In this document: positions 35,718 to 43,722 of the stretch, piece after piece
Layout: each line of letters starts with the position of its first letter
Position numbering within the stretch: position 1 is the stretch's first letter
Made by a program: the position numbers and the translations under genes
Assembly (NCBI GenBank): GCA_944343275.1
Contig: CALVMH010000009.1
Location: forward strand, 1 to 64,000
Source of the DNA: an uncultured Clostridia bacterium
GTDB lineage: Bacteria > Bacillota > Clostridia > Christensenellales > Borkfalkiaceae
Direction of reading: 5' to 3'
Length of the DNA: 64,000 nucleotides
The notes under the pieces: generated by a model
Told to the model about the DNA's origin: nothing
Seen by the model: only the letters and a program-made list of their open reading frames with translations
The model's database searches: none

Positions 35718-37025
35718 TCACACGCTGCCGTAGAGGTCTGCCTCGTCGGTGCGCTCGATGTGCACGTCGTAAAACGCACCCGTCTGTGCGTGCGGCGCGG
35801 TGAAAAAGACCTTTCCGTCAACATCATACGCCTGGAATGCGGCGTGACCGACAAAGCAGCCGCGTTCCGCATCGATGCCGTCGCACAGAACGCGGACGCG
35901 CGTGCCGGCAAGTGCTGCGAGCCGTTGCGCGGAGATCGCCTCCTGCACGGCATAGAGCGCCTTCACGCGGCGCGCCTTTACACGGGCGGGCACCTGCCCT
36001 TTCAGGCGGTAAGCGGGCGTGCCCTCCTCCCGCGAATAGGCAAAGAAGCCGCAGTTTTCAAAGCGCGCCGCGCGGAGAAAGTCTGCAAGGGCGGCGTGTT
36101 CCGCCTCCGTTTCCGTGGGAAAACCCGCAATGAACGTCGTTCTCAATGCGATGCCCGGCACTTCGCGGCGCAGCTTTTCGATGAGAGCGAGATACTGCGC
36201 CCGCGTCCCCCGCCGCCCCATCAGCTTTAAGATACGGTCCTCGCTGTGCTGCAAGGGGATATCGAGGTATTTGACGATCTTGGGATTGTCGCGCACTTCG
36301 CGGATGAGCTCGTCCGTGACGACTTCGGGATAGCAATATAAGAGACGGATATGACGGATGTTGTCAAGCGCGGAAAGGGCGCGGAGCAGCGGCACGAAGG
36401 CGTTTTTCCCCGCGTCCTCACCGTAGCGCGTGGTATCCTGCGCGACAAGCACGAGCTCCTGCGTCTCCCCAAGCGCGCCCGCCTCGGCGAGGAGCTGCTC
36501 CATGGGATAGGAGCGGTACTTCCCGCGGATGGCGGGAATGAGGCAGTATGTGCAATGGTTGAAGCACCCGTCCGCAATTTTCAGGTATTTGATGTGGGGC
36601 GGCGTCGTAATGACGCGCGCGCACCCCTCCCGCCCCGTTCCGACGGCGTTCACCCGTTCCCCCGCATACGAACGTTCGAGGGCGGGAAACAGCTCCGAAC
36701 AGTCGGAGACTCCCAAAAAGACGTCCCCTTCCGTGAGCGCGGGAAAGAGTTCCCGGATGAATTTTTGCGGCAGACAGCCCGTCACGACGAGCTTTTCCAG
36801 CTTCCCCGCCCGCAGAGAATTGCAGCCGATGACCGTCTCGATGGCTTCCCTGCGCGCGTCGTTCAGAAACGCGCAGGTATTGACGATGAGCACCTGCGCC
36901 TCCTGCGGGTCGTTCGTGATACGGCAGCCGTGCGCATGCACCTCTCCGAGGAGCCGCTCCCCGTCCACGCGGTTCTTATCGCAGCCCAAGGAGATCATGC
37001 CGAACACTTTCTTTTGCAATTCCAT
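35718..37025 (-). CDS. rimO: Ribosomal protein S12 methylthiotransferase
   Basis: 435 residues. The N-terminal MTTase domain has cluster ligands Cys15 (MISLGCDKNRVD), Cys51 (IVNTCAFLNDA) and Cys84 (VTGCLPQ). The radical-SAM domain holds the CFNHCTYC triad (Cys154, 158, 161) with LKIADGC before it, and a TRAM domain ends the protein. The LGCDKNRVD and IPAIRGKYRSYP motifs separate it from MiaB. It adds a methylthio group to an Asp of S12. The start overlaps the ftsK stop as TGATG. Confidence 0.95.
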   Translation of the reverse strand: MELQKKVFGMISLGCDKNRVDGERLLGEVHAHGCRITNDPQEAQVLIVNTCAFLNDARREAIETVIGCNSLRAGKLEKLVVTGCLPQKFIRELFPALTEGDVFLGVSDCSELFPALERSYAGERVNAVGTGREGCARVITTPPHIKYLKIADGCFNHCTYCLIPAIRGKYRSYPMEQLLAEAGALGETQELVLVAQDTTRYGEDAGKNAFVPLLRALSALDNIRHIRLLYCYPEVVTDELIREVRDNPKIVKYLDIPLQHSEDRILKLMGRRGTRAQYLALIEKLRREVPGIALRTTFIAGFPTETEAEHAALADFLRAARFENCGFFAYSREEGTPAYRLKGQVPARVKARRVKALYAVQEAISAQRLAALAGTRVRVLCDGIDAERGCFVGHAAFQAYDVDGKVFFTAPHAQTGAFYDVHIERTDEADLYGSV

Positions 37026-40000
37026 CAGTTGATGTCCCCGTACTTCGCTTCGAAATCCTCTTTGGAGAGCAGCACGGAACGCGCCTTTGCCTTCCCGTCA
37101 AAGGGAGAAATGTAGCCCATGAGCTCCATCCATTCGATGATCTTGCCGGCGTGGTTGTACCCGACCGAGCATTTGCGCTGAATGAGCGAGATGGAAGCCT
37201 GTCCCAGATTGACGACGATCCCGAGCGCCTTGATGTACTGCGGATCGACGGCGCCGTCGTCGGCGTCTCCGCCGCCGGCACCTCCTTCCCCGTCGCTCTC
37301 CGAACGATTGATGAAATCGGCAACGGACGTGTCGAAGTACGCTTCGTTATGTTCCTTGACGTCGCGGACGATGTTCTGCATCTCCTCGGAGCTTACGAAC
37401 GCGCCCTGCACACGCAGGCTGTTAAACATGCCGCCCGTGCGGAAGAGCATATCGCCGTTGCCGAGCAGCTTTTGCGCGCCCGATTCGTCGAGAATGGTGC
37501 GCGAATCGACGTCGGAGATGACGCGGAGCGCCATGCGGGTGGGAAGGTTACCCTTGATGACGCCCGTGATGACGTCAACGGACGGGCGCTGGGTGGCAAG
37601 TACGAGATGGATGCCCGCGGCGCGCGCCTTCTGCGTCAGGCGCTGGATGCGCTCTTCGATGTCCTTTTTGGCGACCGACATGAGGTCGGCAAGTTCGTCG
37701 ACGACAATGACGATCTTGGGCAGCTTTTCTTCGTCCTCCGTGAGCGCGCGGTTGTATTCGTCGATGTTGCGCACGTTCGTCCCGCTGCGCGTCTTCTTTT
37801 CAAACAGGTCGTAGCGGCGCTCCATCTCCTTGATCGCCCAATTGAAGGCGGCGACCGCCTTCTGCGCATCGGAGATGATCTCGTTGATCATGAGGTGCGG
37901 CAAGCCGTCGAAGACGATGAACTCCGTCTTTTTGGGGTCGATAAGGATGAGGCGCAGGTCTTCGGGCGAGTACTTGCAGATGAGGCTGATGAGCATCGCG
38001 TCAAGGCAGACGCTCTTACCGGAGTTGGTGGAACCTGCCACGAGGATATGCGTCATCTTGACGATGTTCCCCACGACGTTGCGCCCTTCGACGTCCTGAC
38101 CGACGGCGAACATCAGTGCCCCCGGCTTGCTGTTGAGGTATTCGGGTGCCTGCATCACGGACTTCAACCCCACCGTCGAACGCTTGGAGTTGGGCACTTC
38201 GATGGAGATGGTCCCCTTCTCCGAATTGGAATAGATGTTGACGCCGTCGCGCGCGTGCAGGCGCATGGCGATCTCGGCGTCCCGCTTGATGACCTGCGAA
38301 ACGGCGATGTTGCGCGGGATGTCGATGTCGTAGCGCGTGACCGTCGCACCGGACGTCACGCCCACCACCTCGGCATCCACGCGGAAGCCTGCGAGCGTAT
38401 CGACGATGACGGAAGAATTTTGTTCGATCTCGCCGGGAGACACGCCGGAGATGTTGGGATATTCTGTCAGATTGCCGACATCGGGATAGACATACGGCTT
38501 ATAGACGTGTTTTTCGGGAACGGGTGCCGGCGCGGCGGGAACGGGCGTCGCCGCCGTCATGTCGCGCGGGGCGCGCTCGCCGCGGCTGCGCTCGCCGCGC
38601 ACGGGCAGCGCGGGAACGGGCTCCTCTTCAAAGTCATCCCCTTCCTCGTCGGGATCGTCAAAGAGCCCTGCGGCGGAATCGCCGATGGGAGAATCGAACA
38701 CGCGGCTCGTCCCGGTCTCCTCCGTGCGGGAAAAGCGCACATCGGACGGTTCGCTGTCGCGCGGAACGGGTGCGGGTGTTTCCCGCTCGTAGGTCGGCTG
38801 CGCAGGCGCGGGTGTTTCCCGCTCGTAGGTCGGCTGCGCAGGCTCGGGCGTTTCCCGTTCATAGCTCGGCTGCGCGGGCGCAGGCGTTTCCCGTTCATAG
38901 CTCGGCTGCGCGGGCGCGGGCGTTTCCCGCTCATAGCTCGGCTGCGCAGGCGCGGGCGTTTCCCGCTCGTAGGTCGGCTGCGCGGGCGCGGGCGGATAGG
39001 TCGGTGCGGCGCCGTAAGTCGGGCGCGCGGGCGGCTCCTGCGCCGAACGCGGCGATACGGGATCGTATACGGGGCGTGCAACGGGACGCTGCGGCACCGT
39101 CTGCGGCGCGGGCGGTTCGTCGTACACCGACGGTTGCGACGAATAGGGCGACACGGGAATGTCGTTCGCATACGGATCGTGGTCTTCCGAAAGGTCGGCG
39201 GGCGCACGATAGGCGGGCGTCTGCGGATAATTGAAGACATCCTCTTCGGCGCTCGGTGCGGACGACGCCTCTTCGCGGATCACGCGGCGCGGCATAGCGG
39301 GACGGACATGGGCGGCGTCCTGTTCGTATTGCGCCGAATAGGGCGTCTCTGCCTGCGTCTGCGAGGGCTTCTGCTGCGCGGCAGCGACGGGCTTGACGCT
39401 GGAATTGCGCGGCGAATTGAACTGCGAATCGCGGCTGTAAATGAGATTATTGGTGTAATTGGTGGCAGGGTCCCCATGGAAGAGGATGTCGCGGGCATGC
39501 GTCAGCGGGTCCACAGGCGCGGGCGCGGGCTGCGCCTGCGCGGGCTGCGCCGCGGGAGCGGGCTGCGATTCGGGCGACGGCATGGGCGCACGTTCGGGAA
39601 CGGGCATTTCAGACACCGAAACAGGCTGCGGCACAGCCTCGGCAACCGATTTCCTCGCCCGTGCGGAGGGCAATAAAACGGCGCGCAGCGGCGTTGCGAT
39701 GAGGATGAACCAAAGCGCAAGCGCCGTAAGCAGCGCATAGAGAATGTACGCCCCCACCGCGGAGAGCGCGGCGCGCACGGGATAGGCTATGAGCCCGAAC
39801 AAAATGCCTCCGCCCGTCCCCTCCGCAAGCCGTTCCCCCGCAGCCGACCAGCAGCCTGCAAGATATCCGCCATATCCCTGCTCGAAAAAACGCTCCGCCG
39901 TCGCCGTATGTACGATGAAAAAGACGGCGGCAAGCAACAAATAGACGCGCAGGAGCCAGCGGGCGGGCACGACTTTTTTTCCGAACACCATCACCGCCGA

Positions 40001-40225
40001 AACGTAAATGGCAAGCAACAGCAGCGGGTAGACGAAAAAGCCCGTCAGTCCCACGAAAAATGCCGTGATCGCCAGCCCGATCTCCCCAAAGACGTAAGGT
40101 CCCGTGACCGCAATGAAAAGAACGATCGCACTGAATAACAGCAATGTCATTCCGATCGTCTCTTTGGTCAGAAAGGTGCCTTTTTGTTTCCCTTGTTGTT
40201 CCTCACCGCGACCGACCCCGTTCAA
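37025..40225 (-). CDS. ftsK: FtsK/SpoIIIE-family DNA translocase with a Pro-rich repeat linker
   Basis: About 1066 residues. Four membrane helices (roughly residues 25-190) are followed by a long Pro/Gln/Glu linker, then the alpha/beta motor domain with Walker A HILVAGSTNSGKSVCLDAML, Walker B KIVIVVDELADLM, LVLATQRPSVDVITGVIKGN, and a C-terminal gamma winged helix (ASISLIQRKCSVGYNHAGKI). It pumps chromosomal DNA at the division or sporulation septum. I start at TTG 40225 because CGGAGG lies 6 bases upstream; the longer GTG frame has no ribosome site. The linker contains six near-identical 12-residue repeats. It is first in the operon ftsK-rimO-pgsA-cinA-recA-nadE. Confidence 0.93.
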   Translation of the reverse strand: MNGVGRGEEQQGKQKGTFLTKETIGMTLLLFSAIVLFIAVTGPYVFGEIGLAITAFFVGLTGFFVYPLLLLAIYVSAVMVFGKKVVPARWLLRVYLLLAAVFFIVHTATAERFFEQGYGGYLAGCWSAAGERLAEGTGGGILFGLIAYPVRAALSAVGAYILYALLTALALWFILIATPLRAVLLPSARARKSVAEAVPQPVSVSEMPVPERAPMPSPESQPAPAAQPAQAQPAPAPVDPLTHARDILFHGDPATNYTNNLIYSRDSQFNSPRNSSVKPVAAAQQKPSQTQAETPYSAQYEQDAAHVRPAMPRRVIREEASSAPSAEEDVFNYPQTPAYRAPADLSEDHDPYANDIPVSPYSSQPSVYDEPPAPQTVPQRPVARPVYDPVSPRSAQEPPARPTYGAAPTYPPAPAQPTYERETPAPAQPSYERETPAPAQPSYERETPAPAQPSYERETPEPAQPTYERETPAPAQPTYERETPAPVPRDSEPSDVRFSRTEETGTSRVFDSPIGDSAAGLFDDPDEEGDDFEEEPVPALPVRGERSRGERAPRDMTAATPVPAAPAPVPEKHVYKPYVYPDVGNLTEYPNISGVSPGEIEQNSSVIVDTLAGFRVDAEVVGVTSGATVTRYDIDIPRNIAVSQVIKRDAEIAMRLHARDGVNIYSNSEKGTISIEVPNSKRSTVGLKSVMQAPEYLNSKPGALMFAVGQDVEGRNVVGNIVKMTHILVAGSTNSGKSVCLDAMLISLICKYSPEDLRLILIDPKKTEFIVFDGLPHLMINEIISDAQKAVAAFNWAIKEMERRYDLFEKKTRSGTNVRNIDEYNRALTEDEEKLPKIVIVVDELADLMSVAKKDIEERIQRLTQKARAAGIHLVLATQRPSVDVITGVIKGNLPTRMALRVISDVDSRTILDESGAQKLLGNGDMLFRTGGMFNSLRVQGAFVSSEEMQNIVRDVKEHNEAYFDTSVADFINRSESDGEGGAGGGDADDGAVDPQYIKALGIVVNLGQASISLIQRKCSVGYNHAGKIIEWMELMGYISPFDGKAKARSVLLSKEDFEAKYGDIN
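38778..38993 (-). repeat. Six tandem 36-bp repeats in the ftsK linker
   Basis: Units start at 38778, 38814, 38850, 38886, 38922 and 38958, each 36 bases and differing at a few positions. Each encodes a 12-residue unit like YERETPAPAQPS/T. Because the unit is a multiple of three, copy number can change without frameshift. Confidence 0.95.
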
Positions 40226-40240
40226 GCCCAACCTCCGAAT

Positions 40241-40257
40241 TTCCCCCTTTGGGGGAA
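40241..40257 (-). promoter_or_regulatory. Hairpin just upstream of the ftsK ribosome site
   Basis: TTCCCCC-AAA-GGGGGAA (7-bp stem, 3-base loop) in the ftsK leader ends 4 bases before the CGGAGG at 40232-40237. The roughly 70-base leader from the promoter contains this as its only clear structure. A role in setting translation is possible. Confidence 0.45.
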
Positions 40258-40300
40258 GTTTTTCCTGCTGCACGGCAGGATAATTTTCCGATCATATCAC

Positions 40301-40329
40301 AGTATACCATTTTTATGGGGAATTTTCAA
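40301..40329 (-). promoter_or_regulatory. Promoter of the ftsK operon
   Basis: TTGAAA (40324-40329), 17-base spacer, TATACT (40301-40306), about 75 bases upstream of the TTG start. Confidence 0.8.
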
Positions 40330-40440
40330 CGATTTCGACCGCATTTTCGGAAATTTCGCAAAACAACCGCCGAAGGCGCCATCCCGCGCACAGAACAGAC
40401 CACAAAAAAGAAGGCACACGGCGGCGGGGATATCCGCCGC

Positions 40441-40479
40441 AAAATAAAAAAGAGGCATACCATGTCCGAGGTATGCCTC
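40441..40479 (-). terminator. Terminator of spo0A
   Basis: gaggcatacc (40452-40461) pairs with ggtatgcctc (40470-40479), and the minus strand continues TTTTTTATTTT. It is a classic rho-independent terminator 16 bases beyond the spo0A stop. Confidence 0.93.
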
Positions 40480-40495
40480 CGCGGTCCGCACCCTA

Positions 40496-41245
40496 TCAGC
40501 CCATATTTTCCAAAATGAGCTTGTCCGCCACAAGTGCGATAAATTCACTGTTCGTCGGCTTTTCCGTGCCGATATAGACGCGCGCGCCGAAGATGGCATT
40601 GACGGCGTCCACGCGTCCCCTGTTCCACGCGACCTCGATCGCATGGCGGATGGCGCGCTCCACCTTGCTGGCACTCGTGGCATATTTTTCCGCAATCACG
40701 GGATAGAGGTCCTTGGTCACATTGTTCATCACGCGCTGATCGGCGACCGCCATGCGGATACCTTCGCGCAGATAATTATACCCCTTGATGTTGGGCGGAA
40801 TGCCGATAGAGATGAAAATATTGCTGATCCGCTCTTCCAGCGAACCCGCCCGCCGCCGTTCGAACCTGCTCTGCGGCGGAACGGGTTCCTTGGAAAGTTC
40901 CGCCACGCGCGTCACCACGACCTGCGCCGCAACGGGCTTCATGAAGTAATACCGCGCACCCAACGCAATGACGCGGTTGATGATCTTGTCGTCCGCATAA
41001 TTGCCGAGCACGACAAATTCCGCCTTGGCGCCCGACTTCTTCGCCCGCTCCATCACCGTAAAACCGTCTACGCCCGTTAAAAGCAGGCTCGTCACCACAA
41101 CATCGGGCGCATGTTTTTCCAAAAGCGCCGCGCCCTCCGTTCCGTCGCCGGATATCCCGCATACGGTATATCCGCTCTCCTCAAATTGTCCCGCAAGCTC
41201 TTTGGCAAATGCCTCGTTGCTCTCCAGGATCAGGACTTTATTCAT
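40496..41245 (-). CDS. spo0A: Spo0A-like sporulation regulator with a degenerate receiver domain
   Basis: 249 residues. The C-terminal DNA-binding domain (about 136-245) is well conserved: ISNIFISIGIPPNIKGYNYL, YATSASKVERAIRHAIEVAW, and TEKPTNSEFIALVADKL. The receiver domain keeps its fold (GYTVCGISGDGTEGAALLEK, GARYYFMKPVAA) but not its phosphorylation chemistry. The residue aligned with phosphoacceptor Asp56 of Bacillus Spo0A is Ser53 (VVVTSLLLTGVDG). The acidic pair is Glu8-Ser9, and the switch Thr is Gly81 (VVLGNYADDK); only the Lys of FMKP remains. The gene is uninterrupted with a good promoter and terminator, so it is expressed, but classical phosphorelay activation should be impossible or altered. 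Confidence 0.93.
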   Translation of the reverse strand: MNKVLILESNEAFAKELAGQFEESGYTVCGISGDGTEGAALLEKHAPDVVVTSLLLTGVDGFTVMERAKKSGAKAEFVVLGNYADDKIINRVIALGARYYFMKPVAAQVVVTRVAELSKEPVPPQSRFERRRAGSLEERISNIFISIGIPPNIKGYNYLREGIRMAVADQRVMNNVTKDLYPVIAEKYATSASKVERAIRHAIEVAWNRGRVDAVNAIFGARVYIGTEKPTNSEFIALVADKLILENMG

Positions 41246-41278
41246 GTTTTTCCGCCTCCGTTTTTGTTTCGCAAGCGT

Positions 41279-41307
41279 ATTATAAAACGCAAAAACATAT
41301 TTGTAAA
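41279..41307 (-). promoter_or_regulatory. Promoter of spo0A
   Basis: TTTACA (41302-41307), 17-base spacer, TATAAT (41279-41284), 34 bases upstream of the start. The spacer 41246-41571 holds no gene: it contains this promoter, a possible 0A box and the terminator of the GH2 gene. Confidence 0.85.
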
Positions 41308-41377
41308 GTCATTTTTGTACAAAAATCAAAAAATTATTTACGAAATTCGCCGAATTTTGTTCAAAATTCAGGAAGCC

Positions 41378-41384
41378 TGTCGAA
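41378..41384 (+). promoter_or_regulatory. Possible Spo0A box (TGTCGAA)
   Basis: An exact match to the core 0A box TGTCGAA lies about 70 bases upstream of the spo0A -35 box. Seven bases can occur by chance; position near spo0A is the only support. Confidence 0.35.
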
Positions 41385-41520
41385 ACGTCAAAATCCGACA
41401 CAAATCGCGCCGTATTTTTCGCGGAAACCGCCCTGAAAGCACCTCCCGCGATCCGCCTCGAAAAGAGGCAATTTTTTTTCTCCGTGCGCCCTCCGCCGGA
41501 CGCAGCGCCCGCCGCATATC

Positions 41521-41547
41521 AAAAATCCCCCGCATAAGGGGGATTTT
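41521..41547 (-). terminator. Terminator of the locus 2 enzyme operon
   Basis: aaaatccccc (41522-41531) pairs with gggggatttt (41538-41547); on the minus strand it ends in ATTTTTG. It follows the GH2 stop by 24 bases. Confidence 0.92.
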
Positions 41548-41571
41548 AACCGTTTTGTCCGATCCGGAACC

Positions 41572-43326
41572 TCAGACAGGTGTTTTTTCCGCGCCGCCGA
41601 AAATCCATTTCAGCTTTTGCAGGTCCGCTTTGGGCTTGCGCTCCGCTGTTAAAAGCCCGTTGACTTCCTGCTGCACGTCCGTGAGCTGCGTGTAACAGTA
41701 TCCTTGGAAATTGCAGGAATACACGCCCTGCAAAATCGCTTCGAGCTGTTTTAAGAACGCCGCCTCATCCGCCGCGGCGCCGTTATAGCCCCACGCCCCT
41801 CCCTGCGCATCGGACTCAAACGCCCTGCCGCCGAACTCCGTTAGCAGAACGGGTTCACCCGCGTAGCGCTCCCCTTCCGCGAACAGCGCAAACCCCTGCG
41901 GGTGCATCCCGTCGTACTGCGCCGCCGCGTACTTTTCAAAGTCCTCTTTGCATTCCGCGTCGTAGTCGTGCACGCCTAAGACGTCGGTGGGATTCACCGT
42001 TTCAAACCCGTCGTTGGCGGAGATGAGCCGCGTGGGGTCGAGCGCCTTCGTGAGGAAATAGAGCGAACGCGCGAAATGCTTCTGCGTTTCATCCGTTGCG
42101 ATCTCGCGTGCGCCCCAGCTCTCATTCAAGGGAACATAGCACACGTTGCTTGTGCAGTTGCGTCCCACGCGCACGATCTCCTGCCATTCCCGCGTGATGG
42201 CGGAAACTTCCTCCGCACAAAAGCGGTAGGCAGACGGCATTTCGCACCACGTCAGAAAACCAAGCTCCTCCGCATAGTAGCAGTAGTAAGGGTCTTCTAA
42301 TTTCTGATGCTTTCTGGCGCCGTTGAAGCCCATCGCCTTTGCGAGCAGGATGTCCTGCTTCAACGCCTCCGCAGAGGGCGGCGTTATGCCGCTCTCCGCC
42401 CAATACCCCTGGTCGAGCACCAGCCGCTGATAGTACGGGCGGTTGTTGAGGCAGAGCTTTCCGTGTTCGTCGATGGATATTTTGCGCATCCCGATGCGCG
42501 TATGGGCGAGATCGGTCTGCGTTCCGCTTTTGTATAAGGCAACATCCACATATAACAGGCGAGGATGTTCCGGCGACCAGGTGTAGTCGTCTGCATAATC
42601 CTTGGGGAGGTCGAAGCGGAACGCATTGCGCCTGCCGCGCAGAGTAAAACGCTCCCGCCTCAGAAGCCGTCCCTCGAAGAAGACGCAGATCTCCGCCTCA
42701 TCCGCCAGCCCGTATAATGTGTCAAGTTCGCCATAGAGCTGCGTTTTATCGTAATCACAGAAGAGGGCGTGCTCCGCGATGCAGTCCTCGCCGAAAAATT
42801 CCAGCCACACGCTCTGCCAGATGCCCGTGTTCGGAACATAGAAACAGCCGAACGGCACGCCCGTGGGGCTCTGCTTGCCGCGCGGCACGCAGGCATCCAG
42901 TGCATCCTCGCACCGCACGACGAGGACGTTCTCCCCCTTTTTAAGAAGTGCGGTGACGTCCGCCGAAAAGGGCGCAAAGCCGCCCGTATGTGCGAGGCAG
43001 TGCACGCCGTTCACCCAGACGTCCGTCTGAAAATCGGCGGCGTTGAAGCAAAGAAGCGCACGCTTGCCCCTGTTTGCCCCGTCGCTCCCGAACGTGCGGC
43101 GGTACCACACGACATCGTGCCGCGACGCATCGCCCAAGCCGCTCGCGGGGTACTCGAAGGTGAAGGGCACGTTGATCTTTAAGGGCAGCGCCGCCCTTCC
43201 CTGCCAGAGCCCCTTTTTCAAGCCCTCGTTGTTGTCGTCAAAGGCGAACTCCCATTCGCCGTTCAGCGGCTGCCACCTCTCCCGACGGAACTGCGGACGG
43301 GGGTATTCGCCGCGTTCAAACTTCAT
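41572..43326 (-). CDS. GH2-family glycoside hydrolase, cytoplasmic
   Basis: 584 residues with no signal peptide. The N-terminal jelly-roll reads WQPLNGEWEFAFDDNNEGL and WYRRTFGS; the Ig-like middle reads VWVNGVHCLAHTGGFAPFSA and TGIWQSVWLEF. The TIM barrel has acid/base Glu402 in YVPLNESWGARE and nucleophile Glu497 in PVLLTEFGGRAF. This is the short architecture often labelled beta-galactosidase or beta-glucuronidase; the bond cut is not certain. ATG 43326 follows AGAGGT; eight codons upstream lack support. It is last in the locus 2 operon, before a strong terminator. Confidence 0.88.
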   Translation of the reverse strand: MKFERGEYPRPQFRRERWQPLNGEWEFAFDDNNEGLKKGLWQGRAALPLKINVPFTFEYPASGLGDASRHDVVWYRRTFGSDGANRGKRALLCFNAADFQTDVWVNGVHCLAHTGGFAPFSADVTALLKKGENVLVVRCEDALDACVPRGKQSPTGVPFGCFYVPNTGIWQSVWLEFFGEDCIAEHALFCDYDKTQLYGELDTLYGLADEAEICVFFEGRLLRRERFTLRGRRNAFRFDLPKDYADDYTWSPEHPRLLYVDVALYKSGTQTDLAHTRIGMRKISIDEHGKLCLNNRPYYQRLVLDQGYWAESGITPPSAEALKQDILLAKAMGFNGARKHQKLEDPYYCYYAEELGFLTWCEMPSAYRFCAEEVSAITREWQEIVRVGRNCTSNVCYVPLNESWGAREIATDETQKHFARSLYFLTKALDPTRLISANDGFETVNPTDVLGVHDYDAECKEDFEKYAAAQYDGMHPQGFALFAEGERYAGEPVLLTEFGGRAFESDAQGGAWGYNGAAADEAAFLKQLEAILQGVYSCNFQGYCYTQLTDVQQEVNGLLTAERKPKADLQKLKWIFGGAEKTPV

Positions 43327-43359
43327 ATTCAACCTCTTTTTTCGGAACAAACGACCTCA

Positions 43360-43699
43360 TCAAAGACACAATTTAACGACATACTCCCTTGCTATGCCCG
43401 CGCGGAAGGTGAGGAAGGTGACGTCCGAATCTGGCACAGACAACCCCGCGCCGAGCGGAATAAGCGAACCCGACCGCACAAACAGCGGCATTTCGCGCAG
43501 GTTGTACGATTTTCGGATGGTCCTGTCTCCCATGTACACTTTGCCGTCGAATGCGTCCAGAGGCTCCCTTTCATACTGCGCGCGAGGGGATGAAGAAGGT
43601 CGCCCGATCGCAAAACCCCTTCTTCCCCGCGCGCTCGATGCGCACCACGTCCTTGCTTAATAACTGCACGCGCAGCCTGCCGCAGACAATCTATGCCAT
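43360..43699 (-). pseudogene. Relic of a GH31 alpha-glycosidase gene
   Basis: No intact frame spans this stretch, but two adjoining frames give recognisable halves. From ATG 43699 the first reads through an early TAG into RLRVQLLSKDVVRIERAGKK and GFCDRATFFIPSR, like the N-terminal domain of GH31. After a +1 shift near 43575 the second reads YEREPLDAFDGKVYMGDRTI and LREMPLFVRSGSLIPLGAG, like the GH31 region following the barrel, and stops at 43360. About 110 codons remain of a protein normally over 600 residues, so the catalytic barrel has been deleted. It sits between the GH78 and GH2 genes in the same direction. Confidence 0.7.
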
Positions 43700-43722
43700 C
43701 CTGTTTTCCCTTTGTGTGTTTG

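Noticed and set aside
38778..38993. Array of 36-bp repeats as a possible CRISPR
   Set aside because: Units are directly contiguous with no unique spacers, are in frame with ftsK and encode a Pro-rich linker; no cas genes are present.
37151..39676. 841-codon plus-strand frame opposite ftsK
   Set aside because: Antisense shadow; its repetitive arginine stretches mirror the ftsK 36-bp repeat.
40496..41245. spo0A as a pseudogene because of the lost Asp
   Set aside because: The frame is intact, the DNA-binding domain is strongly conserved, and promoter and terminator are good, so a functional altered protein is more likely.
43392..43613. 73-codon minus-strand frame in the GH31 relic as a small gene
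   Set aside because: It is the third, non-homologous frame; the GH31 similarity lies in the other two frames.
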